From: Clostridiales bacterium
Lineage (GTDB): Bacteria > Bacillota > Clostridia > Christensenellales > UBA1242
Length of the DNA: 53,756 nucleotides
Reading direction: 5' to 3'
Assembly: GCA_015055535.1 (NCBI GenBank)
Contig: SVIA01000008.1
Location: 1-53,756, forward strand
Part shown: one piece after another, positions 8,400 through 17,398 of the stretch
Layout: each line of letters opens with the position of its first letter
Numbering within the stretch: the stretch's first letter is position 1
Position numbers and translations under genes: made by a program
The notes under the pieces: model-generated
Seen by the model: the letters and a program-made list of their open reading frames with translations, nothing else
Told to the model about the DNA's origin: nothing
Database searches by the model: none

Positions 8400-8768
8400 A
8401 TGATACAACCACAAACAAGATTGAAAGTTGCCGATAATACTGGCGCAAAAGAAATTATGTGTATTCGTGTACTTGGCGGTTCTTTTAGAAGAAGTGGTAA
8501 CATTGGTGATGTTATCGTAGCTTCTGTTAAAACTGCTATTCCTGGTGGAGTAGTTAAAAAAGGTGATGTTGTTAAAGCTGTTATCGTAAGAAGTGCTAAA
8601 GGTTTAAGAAGACCAGATGGCTCTCATATTAAATTTGATGATAATGCTGCTGTTATTATTGATAATAACAAAGAACCTAAAGGAACACGTATATTTGGAC
8701 CTGTTGCAAGAGAATTAAGAGAAAAAAATTATATGAAAATAGTTTCACTTGCACCAGAGGTTTTATAG
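8400..8768 (+). CDS. rplN: Ribosomal protein L14
   Basis: L14 is at the subunit interface and forms bridges to 16S rRNA; it is also the RsfS silencing target. The 122-residue product starts [18 protein letters not shown] and ends [19 protein letters not shown], both hallmarks. Length is exactly the family's usual one. Confidence 0.98.
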   Translation: MIQPQTRLKVADNTGAKEIMCIRVLGGSFRRSGNIGDVIVASVKTAIPGGVVKKGDVVKAVIVRSAKGLRRPDGSHIKFDDNAAVIIDNNKEPKGTRIFGPVARELREKNYMKIVSLAPEVL

Positions 8769-8780
8769 GAGGAAGTTAAA

Positions 8781-9212
8781 ATGAATAGTTTAAGCGTTAA
8801 AAAAGGCGATACAGTTGTTGTTTTAGCCGGAAAAGATAAAGGCAAAACTGGTAGCGTTTTAGCAGTTTCTCCTAAAACAAACAGAGTTATCGTTTCTAAT
8901 GTTAACATTGTTAAAAAACATAAAAAAGCAAGAAATACTCAACAAAAAAGTGAAATCGTTTCTATGGAAGCACCTATCAATGCATCTAATGTTATGGTAA
9001 TGTGTGCTGCTTGTAATGATGCAACTAGAATTGCTAAAAAAGAAGTTGATGGCAAAATGGTTAGAGTATGTAAAAAATGTGGAGCTATTTTAGAAGCTAA
9101 TAAAAAAGCAGCTAAAAAAGCAACTAAAGAATCGAAAAAAGAAGTAGCTAGTGAAAAAACAACTAAAACTAAAAAAACTACAACTAAAAAAGCTACTGCA
9201 GATAAAGAGTAA
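8781..9212 (+). CDS. rplX: Ribosomal protein L24 with basic tail
   Basis: L24 starts 50S assembly. Residues 1-100 form the usual protein: a KOW motif in KKGDTVVVLAGKDKGKTGSV, then the KOW-associated domain with a four-Cys pattern (MCAAC and VCKKC) suggesting zinc. Residues from about 107 to 143 add a tail of Lys, Thr, Ala and Glu that most L24 proteins lack. The tail is of low complexity and probably disordered. Confidence 0.96.
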   Translation: MNSLSVKKGDTVVVLAGKDKGKTGSVLAVSPKTNRVIVSNVNIVKKHKKARNTQQKSEIVSMEAPINASNVMVMCAACNDATRIAKKEVDGKMVRVCKKCGAILEANKKAAKKATKESKKEVASEKTTKTKKTTTKKATADKE

Positions 9213-9226
9213 GGAGGAAATAAAAA

Positions 9227-9766
9227 ATGAATAGATTACAAGAACACTATAAAAATAATGTTATTCCTGCTCTAAAAGAAGAACTAGGTTATAAAAATAT
9301 TAATGAAGTTCCAAAAATTGAAAAAATTGTAATTAACACTTGTCTTGGCGATGTTAAAGATAATTCTAAAAGCTTTAACTTGGCTGTTGATGAAATTCAA
9401 GCTATTACTGGTCAAAAACCTGTAATTGTTAATGCAAAAAAATCAATTGCTAACTTCAAACTTCGTGAAGGAATGAAACTTGGTGCTAAAGTTACTTTAA
9501 GAGGCGAAAAAATGTATGAATTTTTAGATAAATTATTATCAATCGCTTTACCTAGAGTTAGAGATTTTAAAGGTATCAATGAAAAAGCTTTCGACGGAAG
9601 AGGTAATTATAGTTTAGGTATTAAAGAACAATTAATTTTCCCAGAAATTCAATATGATAAAATTGAGAAAGTTAGAGGTTTCGATATTGTAGTAGTTACT
9701 ACAGCAAAATCTAATGAAGAAGCTAAAGCATTATTAAAACATGTTGGCTTCCCATTTAGAGCGTAA
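9227..9766 (+). CDS. rplE: Ribosomal protein L5
   Basis: L5 binds 5S rRNA and contacts P-site tRNA. The 179-residue product contains [14 protein letters not shown], the loop [20 protein letters not shown] and [15 protein letters not shown], and ends [11 protein letters not shown]. All are typical, and the length is normal. Confidence 0.98.
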   Translation: MNRLQEHYKNNVIPALKEELGYKNINEVPKIEKIVINTCLGDVKDNSKSFNLAVDEIQAITGQKPVIVNAKKSIANFKLREGMKLGAKVTLRGEKMYEFLDKLLSIALPRVRDFKGINEKAFDGRGNYSLGIKEQLIFPEIQYDKIEKVRGFDIVVVTTAKSNEEAKALLKHVGFPFRA

Positions 9767-9776
9767 GGAGTAAATT

Positions 9777-9962
9777 ATGGCAAAGAAAAGTTTAAAAGTT
9801 AAACAAGCTAGAAAACAAAAATTTTCAACACGTGAATACACTCGTTGCACAATCTGCGGTAGACCACATTCAGTACTAAAAAAATATGGTATTTGTAGGG
9901 TTTGCTTTAGAGAAATGGCAAATAGAGGAGAAATTCCAGGTGTTGTAAAATCAAGCTGGTAA
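9777..9962 (+). CDS. rpsN: Ribosomal protein S14, zinc type
   Basis: S14 is needed late in 30S assembly. The 61-residue form with [20 protein letters not shown] and VCFRE carries two CxxC pairs and is the zinc-binding (type Z) form common in Bacillota. It starts [20 protein letters not shown]. No zinc-free paralogue is seen in the window. Confidence 0.97.
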   Translation: MAKKSLKVKQARKQKFSTREYTRCTICGRPHSVLKKYGICRVCFREMANRGEIPGVVKSSW

Positions 9963-9975
9963 AAGGAGAGTATGT

Positions 9976-10371
9976 ATGAAATTTGATCCAATCGCAGATA
10001 TGCTTACAAGAATTCGTAATGCTATTACTGCAAAAAAAGAAGATGTTGTTATACCATCATCTAAATTAAAAATGTCTATTGCTAACATTTTACTAGCTGA
10101 AGGTTATATCAGCCAAGTTGAAGAAACTAGCGAAGGCGTTAAAAAGAATATTAAAGTTACTTTAAAATATGGCCCTAATGGCGAAAAAGTTATTCAAGGC
10201 ATAAAAAGAATTTCTAAACCAGGTTTAAGAATTTTCTCTAATGCTGAAGATTTACCTAAAGTTATAAATGGTTTAGGTATTGCTATTATTTCTACTAACA
10301 AAGGAGTTATGACAGATAAACAAGCTAGAAGCCAAAATCTTGGTGGCGAAGTACTTGCTTATGTGTGGTAA
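9976..10371 (+). CDS. rpsH: Ribosomal protein S8
   Basis: S8 is a primary 16S rRNA binder and, in E. coli, the repressor of the spc operon. The 131-residue product has [14 protein letters not shown] at its start, [19 protein letters not shown] in the middle and [20 protein letters not shown] at the end. Length and order are normal. Confidence 0.98.
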   Translation: MKFDPIADMLTRIRNAITAKKEDVVIPSSKLKMSIANILLAEGYISQVEETSEGVKKNIKVTLKYGPNGEKVIQGIKRISKPGLRIFSNAEDLPKVINGLGIAIISTNKGVMTDKQARSQNLGGEVLAYVW

Positions 10372-10385
10372 GAAAGGAGAAAGAT

Positions 10386-10931
10386 ATGTCAAGAATTGGA
10401 AAAATGCCTGTTAAGATTTTAGATGGCGTAAGTGTTAATATTGATAGTAACAATTTAGTTACTGTAAATGGCCCACTTGGTACTCTATCTCAAATCGTAG
10501 ATAAAAATATTAAAGTAACTGTAGAAAACAATGAAGTAATTTTAACTAGAAATAGTGAAGCAAAAGAAATTAAAGCAAAACACGGTCTTTATAGAGCTTT
10601 AATCTTTAATATGGTTAAAGGTGTTAAAGAAGGCTTTAAAAAAGTACTTGTTATTAATGGTGTTGGTTATAGAGCAACTAAACAAGGAAATAAATTAGTG
10701 TTAAATATTGGTTATTCTAAACCTGCTGAAGTTGTTGAAGTTGAAGGTATTAAATTAAATGCACTAGATGCTAACAGAGTTGAAGTAAGTGGAATAAACA
10801 AAGAATTAGTTGGCCAAGTGGCTTCTAAAATTAGAGATATAAAACCAGTAGAACCTTATCATGCTTACGGAATTAGATATGAAAACGAAGAAGTAATCCG
10901 TAAAGAAGGTAAAAAAGCTGGTAAAAAATAA
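10386..10931 (+). CDS. rplF: Ribosomal protein L6
   Basis: L6 lies near the factor-binding centre of the 50S subunit. The 181-residue product starts MSRIGKMPVKILDGV, as usual for the family, and the ATG at 10386 is preceded by AAAGGAG; the longer upstream GTG start at 10365 sits within rpsH and before that site. The C-terminal motif VEPYHAYGIRYENEEVIRKE is a slight variant of the usual one (typically PPEPYKGKGIRY). The end is a basic GKKAGKK tail. Confidence 0.97.
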   Translation: MSRIGKMPVKILDGVSVNIDSNNLVTVNGPLGTLSQIVDKNIKVTVENNEVILTRNSEAKEIKAKHGLYRALIFNMVKGVKEGFKKVLVINGVGYRATKQGNKLVLNIGYSKPAEVVEVEGIKLNALDANRVEVSGINKELVGQVASKIRDIKPVEPYHAYGIRYENEEVIRKEGKKAGKK

Positions 10932-10943
10932 GGAGCATAAGTT

Positions 10944-11312
10944 ATGATTAAGAAAATTGATAAAAATAGCATAAGAGTTAATCGTCATAAAAAAATTAGA
11001 TTAAACTTAGCTGGTACAAGTGAACGTCCTAGACTATGCGTTTATAGAAGTAGCTCAAATATTTATGCTCAAATTATAGACGACACTAAAGGCATCACTT
11101 TAGTAAGTGCATCAAGCTTAGAAAAAGCATTAGCAGATAGCATTAAAGGAAAAACTAAAACTGAAGTTGCTACTGTTATTGGTGAAACTATTGCTAAAAG
11201 AGCATTAGACGCTAATATTAAAACTGTAGTATTTGACAGAGCTGGTTATCTTTACACTGGAAGAGTTAAAGCTATAGCAGATGCAGCTAGAAGTGCTGGC
11301 TTAGAGTTTTAG
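10944..11312 (+). CDS. rplR: Ribosomal protein L18
   Basis: L18 binds 5S rRNA with L5 and L25. The 122-residue product shows [20 protein letters not shown] and [13 protein letters not shown], then [20 protein letters not shown] and RSAGLEF at the end. Length and motifs are standard. Confidence 0.98.
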   Translation: MIKKIDKNSIRVNRHKKIRLNLAGTSERPRLCVYRSSSNIYAQIIDDTKGITLVSASSLEKALADSIKGKTKTEVATVIGETIAKRALDANIKTVVFDRAGYLYTGRVKAIADAARSAGLEF

Positions 11313-11323
11313 GAGGAAGTAAA

Positions 11324-11833
11324 ATGGCTAAAAGAGAAGAATTTAATAAAGTTAGAAAAGAAGATGAACTAGAAAGAAGACTAGTAAGTGTTCGTAGAGT
11401 TGTTAAAGTTGTTAAAGGCGGTAGAACTCTAAACTTTAGTGCTACAATGGTAGTAGGCGACAAAAAAGGTCGTGTTGGTATCGGAAGTGGTAAAGCTAGT
11501 CAAACTTCTGTTGCTGTTGAAAAAGCTTTTCAATCAGCAAAAAAGAATATGCAATATGTTAATATTGTAGGTTCAACTATTCCTCATGAAGTTGAAGGAA
11601 AATTTGCAACTTCTACTATTTTATTATTACCTGCTAAAGAAGGTACTGGTGTTATCGCCGGTGGTGCAGTTCGTGCTGTAATCGACCTTGCTGGTATTAA
11701 AGATATTGTTACAAAATCTTATGGTGGAAGAAATAAAATCAATACAGTTAAAGCAACTTTAAATGGTTTAACTAGTTTGAGAACAAGAGAACAAGTAGCT
11801 GCTCTTCGTGGTTTAAAACCAGAAGAAGTTTAA
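11324..11833 (+). CDS. rpsE: Ribosomal protein S5
   Basis: S5 affects decoding fidelity and the mRNA channel. The 169-residue product contains RRVVKVVKGGRTLNFSATMV, GDKKGRVGIGSGKA and the C-terminal KEGTGVIAGGAVRAVIDLAG and SYGGRNKINTVKATLNGL segments. The stop pair TAATAG precedes the rpmD site. Confidence 0.98.
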   Translation: MAKREEFNKVRKEDELERRLVSVRRVVKVVKGGRTLNFSATMVVGDKKGRVGIGSGKASQTSVAVEKAFQSAKKNMQYVNIVGSTIPHEVEGKFATSTILLLPAKEGTGVIAGGAVRAVIDLAGIKDIVTKSYGGRNKINTVKATLNGLTSLRTREQVAALRGLKPEEV

Positions 11834-11845
11834 TAGGAGGGTAAC

Positions 11846-12028
11846 ATGGAAGGAAAATTAAAAGTAACTTACGTAAAAAGCTCAATTGGTTTTAATAAAA
11901 ATCAAGTAAAAGTTTTAGAAAGTTTAGGTTTAAGAAAATTAAATGATGAAAATGTTTTACCTGACAACCCTGCTGTTAATGGTATGATTTTCAAAGTTAA
12001 ACATTTAGTTAAAGTAGAGAAAATTTAA
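11846..12028 (+). CDS. rpmD: Ribosomal protein L30
   Basis: This 60-residue protein of the 50S subunit has the family pattern [35 protein letters not shown] and [13 protein letters not shown]. It is of normal length and lies between rpsE and rplO as usual. AGGAGGG precedes the ATG. Confidence 0.96.
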   Translation: MEGKLKVTYVKSSIGFNKNQVKVLESLGLRKLNDENVLPDNPAVNGMIFKVKHLVKVEKI

Positions 12029-12041
12029 GGAGAAGAAGAAT

Positions 12042-12485
12042 ATGAGAATTAACGAATTATCTCCTGCTGAAAATTCAAAAGTAGCATCTAAAAGATTAGG
12101 TCGCGGTATTGGTTCAGGACTTGGTAAAACAAGTGGTAAAGGACATAAAGGTCAAAACGCTAGAAGCGGTGGCGGAGTTCGTCCAGGCTTTGAAGGTGGC
12201 CAAATGCCTATTACTCGTAGACTTCCACAAAGAGGTTTTAACAATCAATTTAAAAAAGTATTTTCAGTAGTTAATGTTGAAGATTTAAATAGACTAGAAG
12301 ATAACACAGTAGTAACTGTTGAAGTTTTAAAACAAATGAATATCATTTCTAAAATTGAACCAGCTGGTTTAAAAGTTTTAGGATGTGGTAATTTATCAAA
12401 AGCTTTACAAGTTAAAGCTGCAAAATTTTCTAAGTCTGCTGTAGAAAAAATTGAAAAAGCAGGCGGAAGTGTTGAGGTGTTATAA
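12042..12485 (+). CDS. rplO: Ribosomal protein L15
   Basis: L15 joins late in 50S assembly. The 147-residue product has [20 protein letters not shown] and [20 protein letters not shown], the Gly-rich hallmark. Its stop overlaps the secY start by one base (TAATG), which couples translocon synthesis to ribosomal proteins. Confidence 0.98.
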   Translation: MRINELSPAENSKVASKRLGRGIGSGLGKTSGKGHKGQNARSGGGVRPGFEGGQMPITRRLPQRGFNNQFKKVFSVVNVEDLNRLEDNTVVTVEVLKQMNIISKIEPAGLKVLGCGNLSKALQVKAAKFSKSAVEKIEKAGGSVEVL

Positions 12486-13780
12486 TGTTTACAACATTAG
12501 TAAATGCATTCAAAGATAAAGGTATTCGTAAAAAAATCTTTATTACTTTGGGTTTATTGTTTATTTTTAGATTAGGATGTTGGTTACCTATTCCAGGTAT
12601 TACAACAGAAACTTTTAGGGCATCAATTAAGAGCCAAGACTTTTTAAGTTTACTTAATGGTATTGGTGGTGGTGCTCTTGCCAATGGAACATTTTTTGCG
12701 CTAGGTGTTACACCTTATATTAATGCATCAATTATTTTACAATTGTTAACTTTTGCTATACCAAAACTTCAAAGATTATCTCAAATGGGCGAAGAAGGTA
12801 GAAAGAAAATTGCAAAATATACAAAATATGCTGCATTATTTTTAGCAATTGCTCAAGCAGTTGGTATTTGTGTTGGATTTAGTAGTTCTATAGAATTAAG
12901 TTTATTTGGAACAACTCTTCCAACTTGGCTTGCTTGTACTTTTGTTGCAATTTGTTTAATTGCTGGAGCTATGCTTACTTATTGGTTAGGTGAAAAAATC
13001 ACTGAAATCGGTGTAGCTAATGGTTTATCTATTTTAATTTTTGTTGGTATTTTATCAACTGCTGGAACAGCAATATTAGCTAGTTTCAAAGATGTATTTG
13101 CAGGTAATATTGATGGACTATGGAATATTTTATTATTCTTTGGTGCTGCAATTGTTATATTTGGATTAATTGTATTTATGGACCTTGCCGAAAGAAAAGT
13201 TCAAGTACAATATGCAAAACAAATAAAAGGCAGAAAAATGTATGGTGGTCAAAGTAACTTTATTCCTATTCGTTTAATGGGAACTGGTGTACTTCCAATT
13301 ATTTTTGCAATGAGCTTTTTAAGCTTGCCACAATTAATTATGAGTATGTTTTGGCCAACAAGTAAAGCAGCAACTTGGTATGCAATGAACTTGGGAGCTG
13401 GAACATGGCCTTATACTTTAGTTATGGGCATATTAATTTTATTATTTGCTTTCTTTACATCTCAAATGATGTTTAATCCTGAAGATGTTGCAAAACAAAT
13501 TCAATCTAATGGTGGATTTATTTTAGGTATTCGTCCAGGTAAACCAACTGCAGATTATTTAAAAAGAATTAATAATAGAATTACTTTATTTGGTGCTATA
13601 TTCTTAGCATTTATAGCAATTGTTCCAACATTAATATTCACTTTTGTTGGTGGAAGTAGTTCACTAATAAATGCATTTAGTGCTACAGGTATGCTAATCG
13701 TAGTTTCAGTTGCGTTAGAATTTAATAAACAACTTGAGGCACAAATATTAACAACAAATTATAAAGGATTTCTTAAATAA
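12485..13780 (+). CDS. secY: Preprotein translocase subunit SecY
   Basis: SecY is the channel of the general secretion system in the inner membrane. The 431-residue product is full length with about ten membrane segments. Family motifs include FRLGCWLPIPGIT, GVTPYINASIILQLL, LAERKVQVQYAKQIKGRKMY and the cytoplasmic loops around GQSNFIPIRL. It is the route for the surface proteins encoded later in the window. adk starts directly after its stop. Confidence 0.98.
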   Translation: MFTTLVNAFKDKGIRKKIFITLGLLFIFRLGCWLPIPGITTETFRASIKSQDFLSLLNGIGGGALANGTFFALGVTPYINASIILQLLTFAIPKLQRLSQMGEEGRKKIAKYTKYAALFLAIAQAVGICVGFSSSIELSLFGTTLPTWLACTFVAICLIAGAMLTYWLGEKITEIGVANGLSILIFVGILSTAGTAILASFKDVFAGNIDGLWNILLFFGAAIVIFGLIVFMDLAERKVQVQYAKQIKGRKMYGGQSNFIPIRLMGTGVLPIIFAMSFLSLPQLIMSMFWPTSKAATWYAMNLGAGTWPYTLVMGILILLFAFFTSQMMFNPEDVAKQIQSNGGFILGIRPGKPTADYLKRINNRITLFGAIFLAFIAIVPTLIFTFVGGSSSLINAFSATGMLIVVSVALEFNKQLEAQILTTNYKGFLK

Positions 13781-14395
13781 ATGAATTTTGTTTTAATAGG
13801 TGCTCCACTAAGTGGAAAGGGCACTTTGGGCAAATTATTATCAGAGCATTTCAAAATTCCTCATATTTCTATGGGGGATTTATTGCGAAATGTAGCAAAT
13901 GGAAAAACTAAATATTCAACTTATATTGCTACAATCATGAAAGAAGGTAAACTTATAAATGATGATTTAGCAAAAGTTATACTTGAAGACAGACTTAGTA
14001 AATCTGATTGCAAAAAGGGATTTATCTTAGATGGTTATCCAAGAAATATGGCTCAAGCAGAAATGTTAGATACAATAGTCACTATAGATAAGGTTGTTTA
14101 CTCAACTGTAAGTGAAGTAACTTTAATTGATAGATTAGCTCATAGGTTTATATGTCCAAAATGTGGATTAAACTATAATTCTAAAGAATATAGTAAAACT
14201 TATTGTGAAAAATGTAATACAGCATTAACAAAAAGAGTTGATGATAATGAAGAAACATTGTTAAAAAGAATAAAGGCCTTTAATGAGGCAACATTTCCAG
14301 TATTAAATAAATACATGGATGAAAACAAGTTGGTTACCATTTCAAACGAGGGTGATATTAATATTGTTTTTGCCGAGTTGTTGGAGAAGCTATAA
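13781..14395 (+). CDS. adk: Adenylate kinase, zinc lid
   Basis: The enzyme converts AMP and ATP to two ADP. The 204-residue product carries the adenylate kinase signature FILDGYPRNMAQ. Its lid has two CxxC pairs (CPKCGLNYN and CEKC), a zinc site typical of Gram-positive enzymes. The P-loop reads GAPLSGKGT where GxPGAGKGT is usual, so it fits Walker A but is a variant. It follows secY without a gap and overlaps map by one base. Confidence 0.95.
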   Translation: MNFVLIGAPLSGKGTLGKLLSEHFKIPHISMGDLLRNVANGKTKYSTYIATIMKEGKLINDDLAKVILEDRLSKSDCKKGFILDGYPRNMAQAEMLDTIVTIDKVVYSTVSEVTLIDRLAHRFICPKCGLNYNSKEYSKTYCEKCNTALTKRVDDNEETLLKRIKAFNEATFPVLNKYMDENKLVTISNEGDINIVFAELLEKL

Positions 14396-15141
14396 TGATA
14401 ACAATTAAAACAGAAGAACAAATTCAAAGAATGTATATTGCAAATCAAATTGTTAAACATACATTAGAAGAAATTGAAAAGTATATAAAACCAGGGATTT
14501 CAACTAAGAAATTAGACGAAATTGCCGAAGATTTTATAAGAAAAAATAATGCTATTCCTAATTTTAAAAATTATGGTGGTTTTCCAGCTAGTATTTGTGC
14601 TAGCGTAAACGATGTTGTTGTTCATGGAATACCAAGCAACAATATAATTTTAAAAGAGGGAGATATTATAAGCATTGATTGTGGAGCTTTAAAAGGGGGC
14701 TATCATGGAGATGCTGCAAGAACTTTTGCCGTTGGTAAAATTAGTAAAGAAAAACAAAGACTTATAGATATTACTAAAGAATGTTTTTTTAAAGGTATAG
14801 AAAACATTAAAATTGGTGATAGAATAGGGACAATTGGTGCTCAAATTCAAGAGTTTGCTGAAAAAAATGGTTTTTCTGTAGTTCGAGAAATGGTGGGACA
14901 TGGAATTGGTAAAAATTTACATGAAGATCCTGAAGTTCCAAATTATGGAATAAAAAACACAGGTGAAATAATTAAAGAAGGAATGACTTTAGCTATTGAA
15001 CCTATGATTAATATGGGACGTAAGGAAATTTATATAGATTATGATGGTTGGACTTGTAGAACACAAGACGGAAAACCAAGTGCTCACTATGAAAATACTG
15101 TGGCTTTTACTAGTGACGGTATAAAAATTTTAAGTTTATAG
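14395..15141 (+). CDS. map: Methionine aminopeptidase, type I
   Basis: The enzyme removes the initiator Met from new proteins. The 248-residue product has all the metal ligands in context: SIDCGALKGGYHGDAART (two Asp), MVGHGIGKNLHEDPEVPNYG (His), LAIEPMI (Glu) and HYENTVAFT (Glu). VVVHGIP supplies the substrate His. Length is usual for the short bacterial type Ia form, and its start overlaps the adk stop. Confidence 0.98.
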   Translation: MITIKTEEQIQRMYIANQIVKHTLEEIEKYIKPGISTKKLDEIAEDFIRKNNAIPNFKNYGGFPASICASVNDVVVHGIPSNNIILKEGDIISIDCGALKGGYHGDAARTFAVGKISKEKQRLIDITKECFFKGIENIKIGDRIGTIGAQIQEFAEKNGFSVVREMVGHGIGKNLHEDPEVPNYGIKNTGEIIKEGMTLAIEPMINMGRKEIYIDYDGWTCRTQDGKPSAHYENTVAFTSDGIKILSL

Positions 15142-15149
15142 GGAAAATT

Positions 15150-15410
15150 ATGAACGAAATTATTGGTAGTCTCGCTCAGTCTTTAAAAGGAAGAGATAGC
15201 GGGAACGTGTATTTAATATATTCAGCGACCAATACACAAGTGTGGTTGGTTGATGGAGATGCACGAAAAATTAAAAATCCAAAAAAGAAAAATTTAAAAC
15301 ATATAAAATTGCTTAATGCAAAAAGTGAAAGTATTAAACAAAAAATAACTGAAAATTTAAAAGTTTTTGACTCAGAAATTTACAGTTTTATAAAAAATTT
15401 TAAAAAGTGA
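15150..15410 (+). CDS. KOW-domain RNA-binding protein (L14e-like)
   Basis: This 86-residue protein matches the family of small KOW proteins that many Clostridia encode between map and infA. The diagnostic parts are SLKGRDSGNVYLI near the start and LVDGDARKIKNPKKKNLKHI in the middle. Such proteins resemble the archaeal/eukaryotic L14e fold; their role, probably linked to the ribosome, is not established. The tail is Lys-rich. Its TGA stop lies next to the infA -35 box. Confidence 0.88.
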   Translation: MNEIIGSLAQSLKGRDSGNVYLIYSATNTQVWLVDGDARKIKNPKKKNLKHIKLLNAKSESIKQKITENLKVFDSEIYSFIKNFKK

Positions 15411-15439
15411 TTGAAATTTTTAAAATAGTATGATATACT
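15411..15439 (+). promoter_or_regulatory. Internal promoter ahead of infA
   Basis: TTGAAA at 15411-15416, a 17-bp spacer and TATACT at 15434-15439 with a TGA extended -10 element. It begins immediately after the stop of the KOW gene. Confidence 0.85.
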
Positions 15440-15462
15440 ATATTGGTTAAGGGGGAATTTTA

Positions 15463-15681
15463 ATGCCAAAAGATGATGTAATCGAAATGGAAGGCGAAGT
15501 AATTGATACTTCAAGAGACAATATTCAAGTAAAACTTTCAAATGGACATGTAATTACTGCGTATCCATCTGGAAAATTAAGAATTAACTACATTAGAATA
15601 ATGATTGGCGATAAAGTTCGCTGTGAATTATCTCCGTATGATTTAACTAAAGGAAGAATTACATGGAGAGATAAAAAATAA
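15463..15681 (+). CDS. infA: Translation initiation factor IF-1
   Basis: IF-1 is an OB-fold protein that occupies the 30S A site at initiation. The 72-residue product starts [16 protein letters not shown] and has [20 protein letters not shown] and [20 protein letters not shown], close to consensus apart from AYPSGK in place of the usual AHISGK. It has its own promoter and an AAGGGGG site, and leads the infA-rpmJ-rpsM-K-D-rpoA-rplQ segment. Confidence 0.97.
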   Translation: MPKDDVIEMEGEVIDTSRDNIQVKLSNGHVITAYPSGKLRINYIRIMIGDKVRCELSPYDLTKGRITWRDKK

Positions 15682-15714
15682 CAAACAAAAGACACTTTTA
15701 AAAGGAGAAAGATT

Positions 15715-15828
15715 ATGAAAGTTAGACCATCTGTTAAACCTATGTGTGATAAATGCAAAGTTATTAAAAGAGAAGGAAAAGTTTTAGTAATTTGCAAAGA
15801 TAAAAAACATAAACAAAGACAAGGTTAA
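15715..15828 (+). CDS. rpmJ: Ribosomal protein L36
   Basis: This 37-residue protein begins [20 protein letters not shown] and ends [13 protein letters not shown]. It keeps the zinc ligands as C-x2-C, then C and H. AAAGGAG lies 6 bp before the ATG. It is in the standard position between infA and rpsM and is normal in size. Confidence 0.97.
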   Translation: MKVRPSVKPMCDKCKVIKREGKVLVICKDKKHKQRQG

Positions 15829-15870
15829 TTTTTGCTTGCCTTTTGTTTGTTTTATAAAATTGAAAACTAC

Positions 15871-15902
15871 CTGTTTGTATGCGGCTGAAATTTTACAAAC
15901 AG
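15871..15902 (+). promoter_or_regulatory. Hairpin in the rpmJ-rpsM gap
   Basis: CTGTTTGT (15871-15878) and ACAAACAG (15895-15902) form a perfect 8-bp stem around a 16-nt loop, with no T tract, 32 bases ahead of rpsM. It may be an r-protein binding site or a processing site; the sequence cannot decide. Confidence 0.4.
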
Positions 15903-15933
15903 TTTAAATAAATATTAATTTTTGGAGGAAAAT

Positions 15934-16305
15934 ATGGCTCGTATTGCTGGAATAGATTTGCCTAAAGATAAAAGAGTTGAAATCGGACTTACTTATATCT
16001 ATGGAATTGGCAGAAATCAAGCTACTAAAATTTGTAAGGAAACAGGAGTTAATCCTGATGTTAGAGTTAAAGATTTAACTGAAGACGACCAAGCAAAAAT
16101 TAGAAATTATATCGACAAAAACTTAGTTGTTGAAGGCGATTTAAGAAGAGATGTTGCTTTAAACATTAAAAGACTTACAGAAATTGGTTCTTACAGAGGC
16201 GTTCGTCACAGAAAAGGTATTACTTTAAGAGGACAAAGTACTCATAGTAATGCTAGAACTGCTAGAGGAATGAGTAAGAAAAATGCTGGAAAAAATAAAA
16301 AGTAA
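15934..16305 (+). CDS. rpsM: Ribosomal protein S13
   Basis: S13 lies in the 30S head and contacts P-site tRNA. The 123-residue product begins [20 protein letters not shown] and has [17 protein letters not shown] and the basic end [11 protein letters not shown]. The ATG at 15934 follows GGAGG by 6 bp; the upstream in-frame TTG at 15922 overlaps that site and is rejected. Confidence 0.98.
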   Translation: MARIAGIDLPKDKRVEIGLTYIYGIGRNQATKICKETGVNPDVRVKDLTEDDQAKIRNYIDKNLVVEGDLRRDVALNIKRLTEIGSYRGVRHRKGITLRGQSTHSNARTARGMSKKNAGKNKK

Positions 16306-16328
16306 TTTAAACTTTAAGGAGATAGAAA

Positions 16329-16727
16329 ATGGCAGGTGCTAATAAAAATGCTAAAACTAAAAAGAAAAAATTAACTAAAGGTATTACTAAAGGTTGTGCT
16401 CACATTCAATCTTCTAATAATAATACTATAGTTACTATTACCGATGAAAACGGTAATGCTATTAGCTGGGCTAGTGCTGGTGGACTTGGATTTAGAGGTT
16501 CAAGAAAAAATACTCCATTTGCAGCTGGTCAAGCAGCAGAAACTGCAGCTAAACAAGCAAAAGAATTAGGAATTGAAAGCGTTGAAGTATATGTTAAAGG
16601 TCCAGGTAATGGTAGAGAAAGCGCTATTAGAGCTTTACAAACAGCTGAACTTAACATTACATTAATTAAAGACGTTTCACCTATTGCTCACAATGGTTGT
16701 AGACCACCTAAAAAGAGAAGAATTTAA
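16329..16727 (+). CDS. rpsK: Ribosomal protein S11
   Basis: S11 forms the 30S platform with the Shine-Dalgarno helix. The 132-residue product has [37 protein letters not shown] and [18 protein letters not shown], all hallmarks. It ends in tandem TAATAA and is followed by AAAGGAG for rpsD. Confidence 0.98.
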   Translation: MAGANKNAKTKKKKLTKGITKGCAHIQSSNNNTIVTITDENGNAISWASAGGLGFRGSRKNTPFAAGQAAETAAKQAKELGIESVEVYVKGPGNGRESAIRALQTAELNITLIKDVSPIAHNGCRPPKKRRI

Positions 16728-16745
16728 TAAAGGAGTTATATAAAT

Positions 16746-17372
16746 ATGGCTAGATATACAGATGCCGATTGTCGTCTATGTAGAAGAGAAGGTTGTAAAC
16801 TTTTCTTAAAAGGCGATAGATGTGTTTCAAAAAAATGCGCTTTTGAAAGACGCCCAACAGTTCCTGGTGTTCACGGAAATGATAATATGAGAAAGAAAAT
16901 TTCTGAATATGGACAACAATTACGTGAAAAACAAAAAGTTAAAAGAGCTTATGGCGTACAAGAAAAACAATTTAGAAAATATTACGAAGAAGCTGAAAGA
17001 CAAAAAGGTAAAACTGGTGAAGTTATGTTATCATTACTAGAAAGAAGATTAGATAACGTTATTTACAGACTTGGTTTTGCTGCTTCTAGAGATCAAGCAA
17101 GACAAATGGTTTCTCACTCTTTATTTACTTTGAATGGTAAAAAAGCTAACATTCCTAGTATGCAAGTTAAAGTTGGTGACGTAATTTGTGTTAAAGAAAA
17201 TAAAAAAGAAAACGGTTTATTTAAAGAACTTAAAGACGTTAAACTTGTTACACCTAAATGGTTAGAAGCTGACTTAGATAAACTTACTGGTAAAGTAATA
17301 GCTAATCCAGAAAGAGATGATATTGATTTAACTATTAGAGAACACTTAATTATTGAGTTATATTCTAAGTAA
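16746..17372 (+). CDS. rpsD: Ribosomal protein S4, zinc type
   Basis: S4 nucleates 30S assembly. The 208-residue product has the Cys-containing N terminus with [12 protein letters not shown], here the zinc (C+) form, then [20 protein letters not shown] and the S4 RNA-binding domain around [20 protein letters not shown]. Length is normal. In many bacteria S4 represses the alpha operon; the hairpin before rpsM might be its target, but that is inference. Confidence 0.98.
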   Translation: MARYTDADCRLCRREGCKLFLKGDRCVSKKCAFERRPTVPGVHGNDNMRKKISEYGQQLREKQKVKRAYGVQEKQFRKYYEEAERQKGKTGEVMLSLLERRLDNVIYRLGFAASRDQARQMVSHSLFTLNGKKANIPSMQVKVGDVICVKENKKENGLFKELKDVKLVTPKWLEADLDKLTGKVIANPERDDIDLTIREHLIIELYSK

Positions 17373-17398
17373 TTGTAATTTATAAGGAGTTATTTTAT

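Noticed and set aside
15832-15858. Possible promoter ahead of rpsM
   Set aside because: TTGCTT and TATAAA are only 15 bp apart and no better pair was found, so it is too weak to list.
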